Shown piece after piece: positions 50,965-60,506 of a stretch of 64,000 nt of DNA (the first letter of the stretch is position 1; every line of letters begins with the position of its first letter). Below the pieces are notes generated by a model that was given only the letters and a program-made list of their open reading frames with translations, made no database searches and was not told the origin of the DNA. A program made the position numbers and the translations under genes. The stretch spans positions 248,001-312,000 of the forward strand of contig CAWHGF010000001.1 in the NCBI GenBank assembly GCA_963828825.1, given 5' to 3'. The stretch comes from Bog-473 sp963828825. GTDB lineage: Bacteria; Actinomycetota; Acidimicrobiia; Acidimicrobiales; RAAP-2.

Positions 50965-52662
50965 GTGCCTCTTCCCCCGGCCATCGAGATCGCCCGGCAG
51001 GCCACGTTGCGCCCGATCACCGACATCGCCGCCCAGATGGGCATCGAGCCGGGGCTCCTCGAGCCCTACGGCACGGACGTCGCCAAGGTGAGCCTCGACG
51101 CCGTCGACGCCCTGGCCGATCGCCCACGCGCCCGCTATGTCGTGGTGACCGCCGTGACCCCCACGCCGCTCGGCGAGGGCAAGACCACCACGACGATCGG
51201 GCTCGGGCAGGCCCTGGCCTGCATCGGGCGGCGGGCGACCATCGCCATCCGGCAGGCCTCCATGGGACCCACCTTCGGGATCAAGGGCGGCGCGGCGGGC
51301 GGCGGCTACAGCCAGGTGGTCCCGTTCGAGAACCTCAACCTGCATCTGACGGGGGACCTGCACGCGGTGACGGCCGCCAACAACCTGCTGGCCGCCATGG
51401 TCGACAACCACGTCTACAACGGGAACGAGCTGGGGCTCGATCCGCACGGTGTCACGTGGAAGCGCGTGCTCGACGTCAACGACCGTTCGCTGCGTCACAT
51501 CGTCGGCGGGCTGGGGACGAAACAGGACGGCACGCCGCGGGAGACCGGGTTCGACATCACTGCGGCCTCCGAGGTGATGGCGGTCCTCGCGCTCTCCACG
51601 TCGCTGCGCGACCTGCGCCGGCGCATGGGACGGATCGTCGTGGGGTACACGGGGGCCGGTGGGCCCATCACCGCAGAGCAGCTGAAGGCGGCCGGTGCCA
51701 TGACGGTCATCATGCGCGATGCCATCAAGCCCAACCTGCTCCAGACTCTCGAGAACACGCCCGTGCTGGTCCACGCCGGGCCCTTCGGCAACATCGCGCA
51801 CGGAAACTCGTCGGTGGTGGCCGACCTGATCGGGATCCATGCGGGGGAGTTCCTCATCACCGAGGCCGGGTTCGGGGCCGATATGGGCGCCGAGCGCTTC
51901 TTCAACATCAAGTGCCGGACGTCGGGCCTGGTGCCCGATGCCGCGGTGGTGGTGACCACGGTGAGGGCGATGAAGCTGCACTCGGGGCGGCACCGCGTCG
52001 TGGCCGGGCGACCGCTGCCACCGGCGATGCTCGAGGAGAACCCAGAGGAGGTCCAGCTCGGCGCGGCCAACCTGCTGGCGCACCTTGCCATCGTGCGTCG
52101 CCACGGCGTGACCCCGGTCGTCGCCATCAACGCCATGCAGGGCGACTTCCCCGCCGAACATGCCGCCATCCGGGAGATCGCCGCCTCGGTCGGGGCGGCG
52201 GCCGCGGTGTGCACCCACTTCGAGAACGGTGGCAAGGGAGCGGTGGAGCTGGCCGAGGCGGTTGTCGAGGCCACGACGGAGCCCGGCACGTTCCGCATGC
52301 TGTACGGCGACGAGGCGATGTTGCGGCAGAAGATCGAGACGGTGGCCACCGAGATCTACGGCGCCGACGGGGTCGACTACCTGCCGGTGGCGGCCAACCA
52401 GCTGGACACCTACGAGCGAGCGGGCTTCGGCACGCTCCCCGTCTGCATCGCCAAGACCCACCTTTCCATCTCCTCGGATCCGTCCCTCCGTGGTGCGCCC
52501 CGGGGCTGGCGCCTGCCGGTGCGCGAGGCCAGGGCCAATGTGGGTGCCGGGTTCGTGTACCTGGTCAGCGGGGACATGCGCACCATGCCCGGGCTCTCGA
52601 GCAGCCCCGCCGCCGAGAAGATCGACATCGACGAGCACGGCAACGTGGTCGGCCTGTATTAA
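50965..52662 (+). CDS. fhs: Formate-tetrahydrofolate ligase
   Basis: Makes 10-formyl-tetrahydrofolate from formate, THF and ATP, feeding one-carbon metabolism. The 565-residue protein shows the P-loop TPTPLGEGKTTTTIGLGQAL (GEGKTT at 70-75), RQASMGPTFGIKGGAAGGGY, DLHAVTAANNLL, and the folate/formyl-phosphate regions NIAHGNSSVVAD and GFGADMGAERFF, all diagnostic. The GTG at 50965 has no strong ribosome site. The acyl-CoA dehydrogenase begins 20 bases downstream and is probably cotranscribed, though I know of no pathway link. Confidence 0.95.
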   Translation: MPLPPAIEIARQATLRPITDIAAQMGIEPGLLEPYGTDVAKVSLDAVDALADRPRARYVVVTAVTPTPLGEGKTTTTIGLGQALACIGRRATIAIRQASMGPTFGIKGGAAGGGYSQVVPFENLNLHLTGDLHAVTAANNLLAAMVDNHVYNGNELGLDPHGVTWKRVLDVNDRSLRHIVGGLGTKQDGTPRETGFDITAASEVMAVLALSTSLRDLRRRMGRIVVGYTGAGGPITAEQLKAAGAMTVIMRDAIKPNLLQTLENTPVLVHAGPFGNIAHGNSSVVADLIGIHAGEFLITEAGFGADMGAERFFNIKCRTSGLVPDAAVVVTTVRAMKLHSGRHRVVAGRPLPPAMLEENPEEVQLGAANLLAHLAIVRRHGVTPVVAINAMQGDFPAEHAAIREIAASVGAAAAVCTHFENGGKGAVELAEAVVEATTEPGTFRMLYGDEAMLRQKIETVATEIYGADGVDYLPVAANQLDTYERAGFGTLPVCIAKTHLSISSDPSLRGAPRGWRLPVREARANVGAGFVYLVSGDMRTMPGLSSSPAAEKIDIDEHGNVVGLY

Positions 52663-52681
52663 GCACCCGGGAAAGGCGTCC

Positions 52682-53917
52682 ATGGCCATCGACTTCACCC
52701 TCGCCCCCGAGCACGAGGAGATCCGTTCCCGCGTGCGGTCCTTCATTCAGGACACCGTGCAGCCGCGGATCACGGGGTTCGACGACGAGGAAAAGGTGAC
52801 TTCGCGCCACGAGTACCTGGTCACCATCCTGGAGCTGCGCGAAGAGGCCAGGAGGGCCGGCCTGTGGCTGCCCCACATGCCCGTCGAATGGGGCGGCATG
52901 GGGCTGGGACACGTCGAGTTGGCGATGGTGCAGGCGGAGGCGGGCAGGACGCGGCTCGGGCCCTGGATCCTCAACTGCATGGCTCCCGACGAGGGCAACA
53001 TGCACACCCTTCTGCACTGGGCCACCGATGCGCAGAAGGAGAATTACCTGCGCAGGTTGTGCGAGGGCACCGCCATGTCCTGCTTCGCCATGACCGAGCC
53101 CGAAGTGGCCGGCTCCGATCCGACACTGATTCAGACCCGGGCTGAGAAGGACGGGGACGAGTGGATCATCAACGGCCACAAGTGGTTCATCTCGAACGCG
53201 CGCCGGGCCCAGTTCGCGATTCTGGTGGCCCGGACCGAGCCGGACGTCCCACCGGGGTCGCGCGGCGCCAACACGGCGTTCCTGGTCGATCTCCCGGCTG
53301 AGGGCTGGAACGACGTCCGCGAGGTCGAGACGATGCACGGGTCAACCGGCCACTCCGAGATCGTCATCGAGGACCTGCGGGTGCACGATTCGCAGATTCT
53401 CGGTGGTCGGGGCAACGGGCACCGCCTCGGGCAGTACCGGCTGGGCCCGGCCCGGTTGGCGCACTGCATGCGGTGGATCGCCCAGGCCGAGACGGCCCTC
53501 GACATGATGGTCGACCGTTCTCTGCACCGGTACTCACACGGATCGCTGCTGGCCGAGAAGCAGGGTGTGCAGTGGCTCATCGCCGACTCGGCCATGGAGC
53601 TCTACCAGTGCAAGCTCATGGTGCTCCACGCCGCCTACAAGATCGATCGGGGCGATGACTTCCGCACGGAGGTCTCCATGGCCAAGCACTTCGTGGCCAA
53701 CAGCCTCAACCGGATCATCGACCGATCCATACAGGTGCACGGCGCGCTCGGCTACTCCACCGACACTCCGCTGGCCAACATGCTGCAGCACGCGCGCTGG
53801 GCCCGCTTCGCCGACGGAGCCGACGAGATCCACCAGATGCGGATTGCCGAGCGCACCATTGCGGCCTACAAGGACACCGGATCGACCAACGCGGCCACCG
53901 GCGGGCTGCCGCTCTGA
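52682..53917 (+). CDS. Acyl-CoA dehydrogenase family protein
   Basis: A 411-residue FAD enzyme that introduces the alpha-beta double bond in acyl-CoAs. MPVEWGGMGLGHVELAMVQ is the N-terminal helical domain, CFAMTEPEVAGSDP binds flavin, and EWIINGHKWFISNA belongs to the beta domain. IQVHGALGYSTDTPLANML, ending with ARFADGADEIHQMRIAERTI, is the C-terminal domain. The last motif places the catalytic base region as in ACAD10/11-like proteins rather than as a clear short-chain enzyme, so chain length is open. GAAAGG precedes the ATG. A small membrane protein gene starts three bases after its stop. Confidence 0.92.
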   Translation: MAIDFTLAPEHEEIRSRVRSFIQDTVQPRITGFDDEEKVTSRHEYLVTILELREEARRAGLWLPHMPVEWGGMGLGHVELAMVQAEAGRTRLGPWILNCMAPDEGNMHTLLHWATDAQKENYLRRLCEGTAMSCFAMTEPEVAGSDPTLIQTRAEKDGDEWIINGHKWFISNARRAQFAILVARTEPDVPPGSRGANTAFLVDLPAEGWNDVREVETMHGSTGHSEIVIEDLRVHDSQILGGRGNGHRLGQYRLGPARLAHCMRWIAQAETALDMMVDRSLHRYSHGSLLAEKQGVQWLIADSAMELYQCKLMVLHAAYKIDRGDDFRTEVSMAKHFVANSLNRIIDRSIQVHGALGYSTDTPLANMLQHARWARFADGADEIHQMRIAERTIAAYKDTGSTNAATGGLPL

Positions 53918-53920
53918 ACC

Positions 53921-54214
53921 ATGGGCTGCCTGCTCGCGCTCCTCGCCGCGATTTCGCCGCGCTTCGTCATCTTCTTGCTCTGGGTCTTCTCCGACCGGCT
54001 GACCATCGCCTTTCGCTCCGGCTGGGAGGGGATCATCGGATTCATCCTCCTGCCGTACACCACGCTGTTCTATGCCCTCGTCTACGCGCCGGGGAGGGGC
54101 GTGGACTCCTTCGGCTGGGTCATCGTGGCGCTCGGGGTGCTGCTCGACCTCTCCTCGCATGTGTACGGCTCGCGGGCGCGCCGGCGCCGCGAGCGCCGGG
54201 CGACGACGACTTAG
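53921..54214 (+). CDS. Small conserved membrane protein
   Basis: A 97-residue protein with three hydrophobic helices: MGCLLALLAAISPRFVIFLLW at the start, GIIGFILLPYTTLFYALVY in the middle and GWVIVALGVLLDLSSHVYG at the end, then an Arg-rich cytoplasmic tail (RARRRRERRA). It begins three bases after the acyl-CoA dehydrogenase stop and is probably cotranscribed. I know similar three-helix proteins in actinobacteria but no function. Confidence 0.75.
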   Translation: MGCLLALLAAISPRFVIFLLWVFSDRLTIAFRSGWEGIIGFILLPYTTLFYALVYAPGRGVDSFGWVIVALGVLLDLSSHVYGSRARRRRERRATTT

Positions 54215-54243
54215 TTTGGATCGCGTGGACGTCTCCGCCTGAA

Positions 54244-55449
54244 GTGCGGACCGTTCTCGCTCCGATGGCCGAGATTCCCACTCTCGCAGGCGACCACATC
54301 GCCGAGGCGGCCGCCTTGTCGAACGAGGAGATCGCCGGTCGCCTCGATGGGCTGTTCCGCCAGAAGGCGGCCGTCGAGGGGGCGATCGTCGTCCTGCTCG
54401 GCGAGGTCGGCCGGCGCCAGGCCTACCGAGACGAGGGGGCCACCTCGACCGAGCCCTGGGCCGTGGAGCGCTTCGGGGTCTCGATGCCGACCGCACGCGC
54501 ACTCACCCACCTCGGCGAGAAGGCCTGGGACCTCCCGCACCTGATCGGCTCGCTCTGCGCCGGGGACCTGTCCTTGGACAAGGTCCGCGCCCTGGCCGAC
54601 GTGGCCACCCCCGAGACCGATCGCCCGCTGCGTGACCGGGCCACGGAGTGCTCGGTGCGCCAGTTGGCCGACCTCGCCCGCTCCGCGACTGCGCCGAGCG
54701 GATCCCCTGGCCGCGCGGCGGGTGACCGTCGCTATTTGCGCTTCAACGAGCAGTGCCGCACCATGACGGTCCAGCTGCCCCCCGAGTCCTTCGCCGAGAC
54801 CCGGACCTGCCTCGAGGCCCGGGCCCGGGCCGGGCCCAGCGACGGCGAGACGCCGTGGGACCAGCGCCTCTGCGACGCTTTCGTCGCCCTGATCCGCTCC
54901 TCGGGCCGGACGAGCAACGCGGCGGCGCCCAGCCCCTACTTCGTCGTCGTCCACGTCCCCTTGGCCGCCCTGGTCGACGAGTCAAGCGAGACGACCGAGC
55001 TGGGCGGCGAACTCGAGCGCGACGGCCTGATCAGTGTCGAGACCGTGCGCCAGATCACCTGTGACGCCACCGTGGCCATCGGGGTCGACGACGACGTCGG
55101 GCACACCATGTACGAGGGCCGGGCCCGCCGAGAACCGAACCCGGCCCAGCGCCGCGAGGTCATGCGCCGGGACCGCCACTGCCGCTTCCCGGGCTGCACC
55201 AATGTCACCTTCACCAACATCCACCACGTCGTGCCCTGGGAGCCGGGCGGCCCGACCGACCTCGAAAATCTCGCGCTCATGTGCCTGCATCACCATCACT
55301 TGGTGCACAGCGGGGGATGGACCATGTCCGGGAACGCCAACGAGGAGTTGCACTTCGTCGGCCCCACCACCCACCGGGCCATGGCCACGCGCCCGTCGCC
55401 GCTGTGGACGACCGTCACGGCCGGTCCACGGTCGGGGTTGTCGGGCTAG
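54244..55449 (+). CDS. DUF222/HNH endonuclease-domain protein
   Basis: A 401-residue protein of the actinobacterial DUF222-HNH group (13E12 repeat type). The N-terminal helical DUF222 region spans about 20-230; the C-terminal HNH nuclease reads RHCRFPGCTNVTFTNIHHVV, then WEPGGPTDLENLALMCLHHH, with the zinc cysteines and the H-N-H triad visible. Such genes are multicopy in actinobacterial genomes and may be mobile or defensive, but no target is known. The GTG at 54244 could be replaced by the ATG at 54265. Its stop shares a palindromic CTAG (55446-55449) with the convergent tsaD stop. Confidence 0.9.
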   Translation: MRTVLAPMAEIPTLAGDHIAEAAALSNEEIAGRLDGLFRQKAAVEGAIVVLLGEVGRRQAYRDEGATSTEPWAVERFGVSMPTARALTHLGEKAWDLPHLIGSLCAGDLSLDKVRALADVATPETDRPLRDRATECSVRQLADLARSATAPSGSPGRAAGDRRYLRFNEQCRTMTVQLPPESFAETRTCLEARARAGPSDGETPWDQRLCDAFVALIRSSGRTSNAAAPSPYFVVVHVPLAALVDESSETTELGGELERDGLISVETVRQITCDATVAIGVDDDVGHTMYEGRARREPNPAQRREVMRRDRHCRFPGCTNVTFTNIHHVVPWEPGGPTDLENLALMCLHHHHLVHSGGWTMSGNANEELHFVGPTTHRAMATRPSPLWTTVTAGPRSGLSG

Positions 55450-56444
55450 GCGAAGCGCAGCCGGAGGTCGGGCTCGGGACCGAAGAAGGGCGTGCTCGGG
55501 CCGGTCACCGCCAGCTTGTGCCAGCCGGCCACACCGATCATCGCGGCGTTGTCGGTGGCCATGGCGTGGGGCGGGATGAGCAGTCGCGTGCCGAACTCGT
55601 CAGCCAGCGCCTGGGCGCGGGCCCGCAGGATGGGACTGGCCGCCACGCCGCCGACGATGGCGACGGCGGGGTCACCGAACTCCGCGAGCGCGCGGCGCAC
55701 CTTGGCGATGAGGACGTCCATGCAGGCGGCCACGAACGAGGCCGCCACCTCGGTCTCCGAGAAGCCCGGGTCGGCGCGCACGTGGTTGACCACTGCCGTC
55801 TTGAGTCCCGAGAAGGAGAAGGAGTACCCCTCGGCGAGCATCGGCCGGGGGAAGCCGAGCACGTCCTCGCCGGAGGCGGCGAGGCGGTCCAGCACCGGTC
55901 CACCGGGGTACCCGAGACCGAGAAAGCGGGCGACCTTGTCATACGCCTCGCCGATGGAGTCGTCGACGGTCTCGCCGAGCAGCTCGTAGCGTCCAGGCTC
56001 GGTACAGCGGGTGAGCATGCAGTGACCCCCAGACACGAGCAGGGCGATCTGGGGGAAGGGCACCTCATGGTCGGTCAGGTACACGCTGGCCAGGTGGCCT
56101 TCCAGGTGGTTGACGCCCACCACGGGGACGCCCCAACCGAGGGCGAGCGCCTTGGCGGTGGCGATGCCGACCAGGAGCGCACCGACCAGACCCGGTCCGG
56201 CGGTGACCGCAACGGCGGTCAGGTCGTCGCCGGCGCTTCCGGCCTCAGCGAGGGCCCGCTCGACAATCGGCGTCACCGTTTCGAGGTGGGCGCGGCTGGC
56301 CAACTCCGGGACGACCCCACCGAAGGCGGCGTGCAGATCGATCTGGCTGGCGACCACGGACGATCGCACCGACAAGGTGTCGTCGACCACGGCGGCCGCG
56401 GTCTCGTCACAGGACGTCTCTATGGCCAACAGGGTTCGGCTCAC
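55446..56444 (-). CDS. tsaD: tRNA N6-adenosine threonylcarbamoyltransferase
   Basis: Transfers threonylcarbamoyl to A37 of ANN-decoding tRNAs. The 332-residue ASKHA-fold protein has AIETSCDETAAAVVD at the start, GGVVPELASRAHLE, the metal-binding NHLEGHL, LVSGGHCML, YDKVARFLGLGYPGGP and IVGGVAASPILR. Its GTG overlaps the stop of tsaC (GTGA), so the first and last enzymes of the t6A pathway are co-made. The bridging tsaB and tsaE genes are not between or beside them and must lie elsewhere. It is probably essential. Confidence 0.95.
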   Translation of the reverse strand: MSRTLLAIETSCDETAAAVVDDTLSVRSSVVASQIDLHAAFGGVVPELASRAHLETVTPIVERALAEAGSAGDDLTAVAVTAGPGLVGALLVGIATAKALALGWGVPVVGVNHLEGHLASVYLTDHEVPFPQIALLVSGGHCMLTRCTEPGRYELLGETVDDSIGEAYDKVARFLGLGYPGGPVLDRLAASGEDVLGFPRPMLAEGYSFSFSGLKTAVVNHVRADPGFSETEVAASFVAACMDVLIAKVRRALAEFGDPAVAIVGGVAASPILRARAQALADEFGTRLLIPPHAMATDNAAMIGVAGWHKLAVTGPSTPFFGPEPDLRLRFA

Positions 56445-57073
56445 CGGGCCTCCTGCAGTGCGCCCGCGATAGCGGCCCGCGAGATCGCACCCTCGCGCTC
56501 CACCAACGGCTCCCGCCCGCGAACATTGACCAACGTCGAGGGGACGTCACGGAGCGGCCCCCCATCGACGACCAGTTCGACAGAGAGGCCGAGCGCGGCC
56601 GCCACGTCGTGGGCCGTGCGCGCCGTGGGTGCGCCGTGAGGGTTGGCGCTGGTGACGAGCAGCACACCGGTCTGCTCGAGGAGCGCCCGCAGGAAGTCGT
56701 GGTCCGGAATGCGCACCGCCACCTCGGCCCGACCGTCCAGCCAGGCCGGCCGATGGAGTCGCGCATCGAAGCCGAAGGCCAGGGTCAGGGGCCCCGGCCA
56801 CCAGCGCCGGGCGAGCGCCCGGGCGCCGGGGGTGAAGGCCACGCCGAGTGCACGGACCTGCGCCACGGAGGCGGCCAGCACGGGAAGGTGGATGCCCTCG
56901 GGCCGGTCCTTGATCCGGTACACGGCCTCCACCGCGTGCGACTCTGCCGGCCGGGCCGCCAACCCGTAGACGGTGTCGGTCGGCACCACCGCCACGCCGC
57001 CACGGCGCAGGAGCTCCGCCGCCAGGTGTCCGCCCTCGTCGTCGGCGCGCACGATCCTCGTCCCCTTGCTCAC
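56441..57073 (-). CDS. tsaC: L-threonylcarbamoyladenylate synthase (Sua5/YrdC family)
   Basis: Makes threonylcarbamoyl-AMP from threonine, bicarbonate and ATP, the first t6A step. The 210-residue protein has GGVAVVPTDTVYGLAARP for nucleotide binding, RIKDRPEGIHLPVL, RWWPGPLTLAF, VAVRIPDHDFLRALL and TSANPHGAPTARTA. It is the short YrdC-like form without a Sua5 C-terminal domain. The GTG at 57073 was chosen because similarity begins about eight residues later and the next gene upstream starts at 57105. Its stop overlaps the tsaD start. Confidence 0.93.
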   Translation of the reverse strand: MSKGTRIVRADDEGGHLAAELLRRGGVAVVPTDTVYGLAARPAESHAVEAVYRIKDRPEGIHLPVLAASVAQVRALGVAFTPGARALARRWWPGPLTLAFGFDARLHRPAWLDGRAEVAVRIPDHDFLRALLEQTGVLLVTSANPHGAPTARTAHDVAAALGLSVELVVDGGPLRDVPSTLVNVRGREPLVEREGAISRAAIAGALQEAR

Positions 57074-57104
57074 GGTCGTGCTGGGGCAGGGCCGGGCGGC
57101 CCGG

Positions 57105-57563
57105 TCAGAGCCGGAGGGGGCGGACGGGGGCACCGACGAGCGTCGGATCCGACTCCCAGTCCACCTCGGGTACGTCCACGTAGAGCTCGATCTCGTTGCC
57201 GTCGGGGTCGAGGATGTAGAGGCTGTGGGTGACGGTGTGGTCGGCCGAACCCACGACCGTGGCGCCGGCCTCGCGTACGGCGGCCAGCGCAGCGCGGAGG
57301 TCGTCGTCGGTCTCGCCCACGTTGAGCCCGAAGTGGTACATGCCGACGCGGCGGCCTGGCGGGATCGGTGTGGCGTCGGCACCGACCTCAATGAGCAGCA
57401 GCTCGTGATGGGTGCGACCCGAAGAAAAGCCGGCGGCGCCGACGGGGGCCTCTCCGGGCCCGGGCAAGACCTGTCGCCAGCCCAGGACGTCGCGGTAGAA
57501 GGCCACCGATCGGCCCAGGTCGCGCACGTACAGGACCAGATGCCCCAGTTCCCGAACCTTCAT
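57105..57563 (-). CDS. VOC-family protein (extradiol dioxygenase/glyoxalase-like)
   Basis: A 152-residue protein with two VOC modules. RELGHLVLYVRDLGRSVAFY and RDVLGWRQVL open the first, HHELLLIEVGADA sits mid-chain, and MYHFGLNVGE followed by YILDPDGNEIELYVDVPEV is the characteristic second-half metal-binding strand (His, then Glu in DGNEIELY). Role unknown; relatives include glyoxalases and fosfomycin-resistance-type enzymes. Its ATG overlaps the stop of the WS/DGAT gene (ATGA), so both are translated together, a link that may be metabolic or just operonic. Confidence 0.87.
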   Translation of the reverse strand: MKVRELGHLVLYVRDLGRSVAFYRDVLGWRQVLPGPGEAPVGAAGFSSGRTHHELLLIEVGADATPIPPGRRVGMYHFGLNVGETDDDLRAALAAVREAGATVVGSADHTVTHSLYILDPDGNEIELYVDVPEVDWESDPTLVGAPVRPLRL

Positions 57564-59077
57564 GCGCTCACGCTACCGGTCGTCTCGGCCTCGACGGACG
57601 CCGAGGCCCGGATCCAGTTCGCCGTGGGCGGCATACCGGGCCCGAGATGGATCGGGACGTCGAAGGGCTGGGACTCGAGCCCGGCCGCCTCCATCAGCTC
57701 CGTGAGGGCATGCGGGATGGCGGCCGCGATGTCCCAGAGGCGAGGGACGGCCCGGGCGTCGGAGGCCAGCCCCCAATAGAGGACGCCCATGTTGCTCATG
57801 ATCGTGATGTTGAGGCCCATCCCGTCCATCACCGGGCCGAGGGGGAACATCCCGAGCATCTGGCTGCCGCCCAGATACAGCGGAAAGTCCGGCCCCGGGA
57901 CATTGGACACGACCAGGTTGGCCACGGGCCGGTGGCGGTCGGCCAGCTTCATTCCCGTGTAGAGCCGGGCGGCGGCGGCGAAGACGTTGGGCGTCGCGTG
58001 CTCGGCCCAGTTCTGCAACGTGGTCGCCCCGAGCGCCTGATGCTCCTCCTTGGCTCCCTTGGTGCCTTCGTGGATGAAATGCAGGCGTTCCAGCGGGTCC
58101 TCAATGTGGCAGGGCAGCTGCACGAACATGGCGGACACCTTGTTGGAGCCCTTGAGCTCGGCCACGTCGGGAGTCACCGAGACCGGGACCACCGAGACGA
58201 GCGGGATGTCGGGGAGCTCGTCTCCGGCCAGAAGGTAGGTGCGCAGGGCACCGGTGCACATGGCGAGGACCACGTCGTTGACCGTCGTGCCCATCTTGTT
58301 CTTCAGCGCCTTGGCGTCGGCCAGGCTGGCGGCGGCGAAGGCGACCCGACGCCGCGCGTGCACGGCGACGTTGATGGAGGTGCGCGGTGCGGTCAGTGGC
58401 AGGGCGGCCTTGGCGGTGAGGCCCTGGCGAATCCGACGGACATCGAAGATGCTCCGGGTCGTGCGCAGAACCATGCGCCCCACGTCGAACGGCGCCACCA
58501 GGCCGGCCACCATCGCCTGCGAGACAAGTTCCAGGCCGGAGGGGATGCGTGAGTCGAGCTGGCGTGCCCTCTGCGCATGCGTCTCGGGTGGGCTGGGCTC
58601 CAGGTCGAACAGGACGCCGAGGAGCTCCGCCCCCGAGACCCCGTCGATCGTGCTGTGGTGCATCTTGATCACGAGCGCGATCTTCCCGTCCTCCAGTCCC
58701 TCCACGATCCACATCTCCCACAAGGGGCGATCGCGGTGAAGTTGGCGGCTGATCACGTCGGCGGCGAAATCGCCGAGCTCGCGCATTCCCCCCGGGGACG
58801 GGAGCGCGGCACGTCGGAGGTGATTGTCGATGTCGAACTCGGGATCGTCGACCCAGACCGGATGGCCGAGCCGCATCGGCACCTCCACCAGGCGGCGCTG
58901 GAAGACGGGCGCCAACGGGATCCGGTCGTTGATCAGCTGCCGGATCCTCCGGAACGAGTAGCCGTCGGGCACGGTGGAGGGGTCGAAGACGGCAGCCATG
59001 GCCACGTGCATGTGCAGGGTCGGTGTCTCCATGTAGAGGAAACTTGCATCGAGCCCGGTCAGCCGTTCGGGGGTCAT
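57560..59077 (-). CDS. Wax ester synthase/diacylglycerol acyltransferase (WS/DGAT)
   Basis: Esterifies acyl-CoA to long-chain alcohols or diacylglycerol for storage lipid. The 505-residue protein opens MTPERLTGLDASFLYMETPT, has the catalytic motif MHHSTIDGVSG (His140, His141, Asp145) and NDVVLAMCTGALRTYLLAG, and near the C-terminus VVSNVPGPDFPLYLGG and PLGPVMDGMGLNITIMSNMG, all standard. AAGGAG lies six bases before the ATG at 59077. It suggests neutral-lipid storage, common in actinobacteria. The VOC gene is coupled downstream, and a hydrolase of the HSL family diverges upstream. Confidence 0.95.
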   Translation of the reverse strand: MTPERLTGLDASFLYMETPTLHMHVAMAAVFDPSTVPDGYSFRRIRQLINDRIPLAPVFQRRLVEVPMRLGHPVWVDDPEFDIDNHLRRAALPSPGGMRELGDFAADVISRQLHRDRPLWEMWIVEGLEDGKIALVIKMHHSTIDGVSGAELLGVLFDLEPSPPETHAQRARQLDSRIPSGLELVSQAMVAGLVAPFDVGRMVLRTTRSIFDVRRIRQGLTAKAALPLTAPRTSINVAVHARRRVAFAAASLADAKALKNKMGTTVNDVVLAMCTGALRTYLLAGDELPDIPLVSVVPVSVTPDVAELKGSNKVSAMFVQLPCHIEDPLERLHFIHEGTKGAKEEHQALGATTLQNWAEHATPNVFAAAARLYTGMKLADRHRPVANLVVSNVPGPDFPLYLGGSQMLGMFPLGPVMDGMGLNITIMSNMGVLYWGLASDARAVPRLWDIAAAIPHALTELMEAAGLESQPFDVPIHLGPGMPPTANWIRASASVEAETTGSVSA

Positions 59078-59202
59078 CGACTCTCCTTGGTCATCGCTGA
59101 GCGTCCATAACCTCGCGCCAACGCCAGGCCAGGGCAAACGGGAGGAACACCCTCCACCAGGGGGACCCGCGGAGAACCACACGATGAGGCGAAGATAGTG
59201 GT

Positions 59203-60498
59203 GTGCCGTATGCCTTCTTGATCGTGACCCTCGTCGGACTGGTCGCCGTGGCGCTCGCCTACCGCCCGATCCGACGGGAGCCCTTGACCGTCTTCAGCTT
59301 CTCCTGCGGGTGGATCGCCGGTGAGCTGGCCTTCCAGAACATCATCTGGCAGCTGGTCGCCACGGGCCTCTTCATCTGGTTCGGGGCCTTGTCGAACTGG
59401 GCCGGTTGGCTGGGCCTGGCCGTGGTCGTCGTCGACTGGATCGGCCTGATCGGGCTGGGCATCGCCGGCCGCCGCGCCGCCGCCGTCACCACCGCCGCGC
59501 TGGGCCAGGTCCGTAGCGCCGATTTTCCCGTCCCCAGAGAGCCGACCGCGCCGACCTGGGGACGCTGGTGGCGGGTGACCCGCGCCATCCCCTTCCGGTC
59601 GCGCGCCGTGCGGGTGACGTCCAACATCGACTACTGGGGCGACGGCAACCGGCGCCACCGACTCGACGTCTACCAGTCCCGCCTGGCCCCTCCCGGGAAG
59701 GCGCCGGTCATGGTGTACATCCACGGGGGGGCCTGGGTCATCGGTGAGAAGCGCGAGCAGGGCAAGCCGATGATGTACGAGCTGGTCGCCCGAGGCTGGG
59801 TCTGCGTGGCCATCAACTACCGGCTCAGCCCGAAGGCCACCTGGCCGGACCACATCGTCGACGCCAAGCGGGCGGTGGCCTGGGTCAAGGAGCACATCGA
59901 CGAGTACGGGGGCGACCCTTCATTCGTCGCCGTCAGCGGCGGATCGGCCGGCGGGCACCTGTGCGCGCTGCTCGCCTTGAGCAGCGGTGACCCCACCTTC
60001 CAACCCGGCTTCGAGGATGCGGACGCGTCGGTGCAGGCCTGTGTCCCCTTCTACGGCGTGATGGATCTGACCAGCTCGCCCGACGGCTCGGCCATCTTTG
60101 GACCGGGCCTGGTCAAGATGCTCGAGAAAACAGTCATGAAGACGACGGAATCGGAGCACCCCGAGCTCTTCCGTGCCGCGTCACCGACGTACCGCGTCGG
60201 GGAAGGGGCGCCTCCGTTCTTCGTGCTCCATGGCGTCAACGACACGCTGGTGCCCGTGGAGTCGGCGCGGACGTTCGTGGAGCGTCTGCGCGCCGTGTCG
60301 GCCGAGCCGGTGGCCTACGCGGAACTGCCCCTGGCCCAGCACGCTTTCGACATCCTGGCCTCCCTGCGTTGCCAGGCGACCACCTCGGCTGTGGCGGACT
60401 TCTTGGAGGCCGCCCGGGCGGCCGGGGGGCCGGCTCAAGGTCCGGGCGTCACGCCCTCGCGAACGCTTTCCGAAAGAGAGTCAGCTCCGGAATTGTGA
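59203..60498 (+). CDS. Membrane-anchored HSL-family esterase/lipase (alpha/beta hydrolase)
   Basis: A 431-residue enzyme. The N-terminal 95 residues hold several hydrophobic helices (LIVTLVGLVAVALAY, WQLVATGLFIWFGAL, LGLAVVVVDWIGLIGLGIAG). The hydrolase follows with oxyanion VMVYIHGGAWVIGEK, the nucleophile elbow VSGGSAGGHLCAL, the Asp in VNDTLVPVESA and the His in LAQHAFDILA. This is the hormone-sensitive-lipase-like group. Its divergence from the WS/DGAT gene hints at turnover of storage or membrane esters. GTG 59203 lies right before the first helix, with no clear ribosome site. Confidence 0.88.
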   Translation: MPYAFLIVTLVGLVAVALAYRPIRREPLTVFSFSCGWIAGELAFQNIIWQLVATGLFIWFGALSNWAGWLGLAVVVVDWIGLIGLGIAGRRAAAVTTAALGQVRSADFPVPREPTAPTWGRWWRVTRAIPFRSRAVRVTSNIDYWGDGNRRHRLDVYQSRLAPPGKAPVMVYIHGGAWVIGEKREQGKPMMYELVARGWVCVAINYRLSPKATWPDHIVDAKRAVAWVKEHIDEYGGDPSFVAVSGGSAGGHLCALLALSSGDPTFQPGFEDADASVQACVPFYGVMDLTSSPDGSAIFGPGLVKMLEKTVMKTTESEHPELFRAASPTYRVGEGAPPFFVLHGVNDTLVPVESARTFVERLRAVSAEPVAYAELPLAQHAFDILASLRCQATTSAVADFLEAARAAGGPAQGPGVTPSRTLSERESAPEL

Positions 60499-60506
60499 GC
60501 TCGCGG

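Noticed and set aside
50713..52746. A 677-codon open frame on the minus strand opposite fhs
   Set aside because: It is His/Asp/Val/Arg-rich and without family motifs, and lies exactly opposite fhs, whose own frame has all diagnostic motifs. Long antisense frames are expected in GC-rich coding DNA.
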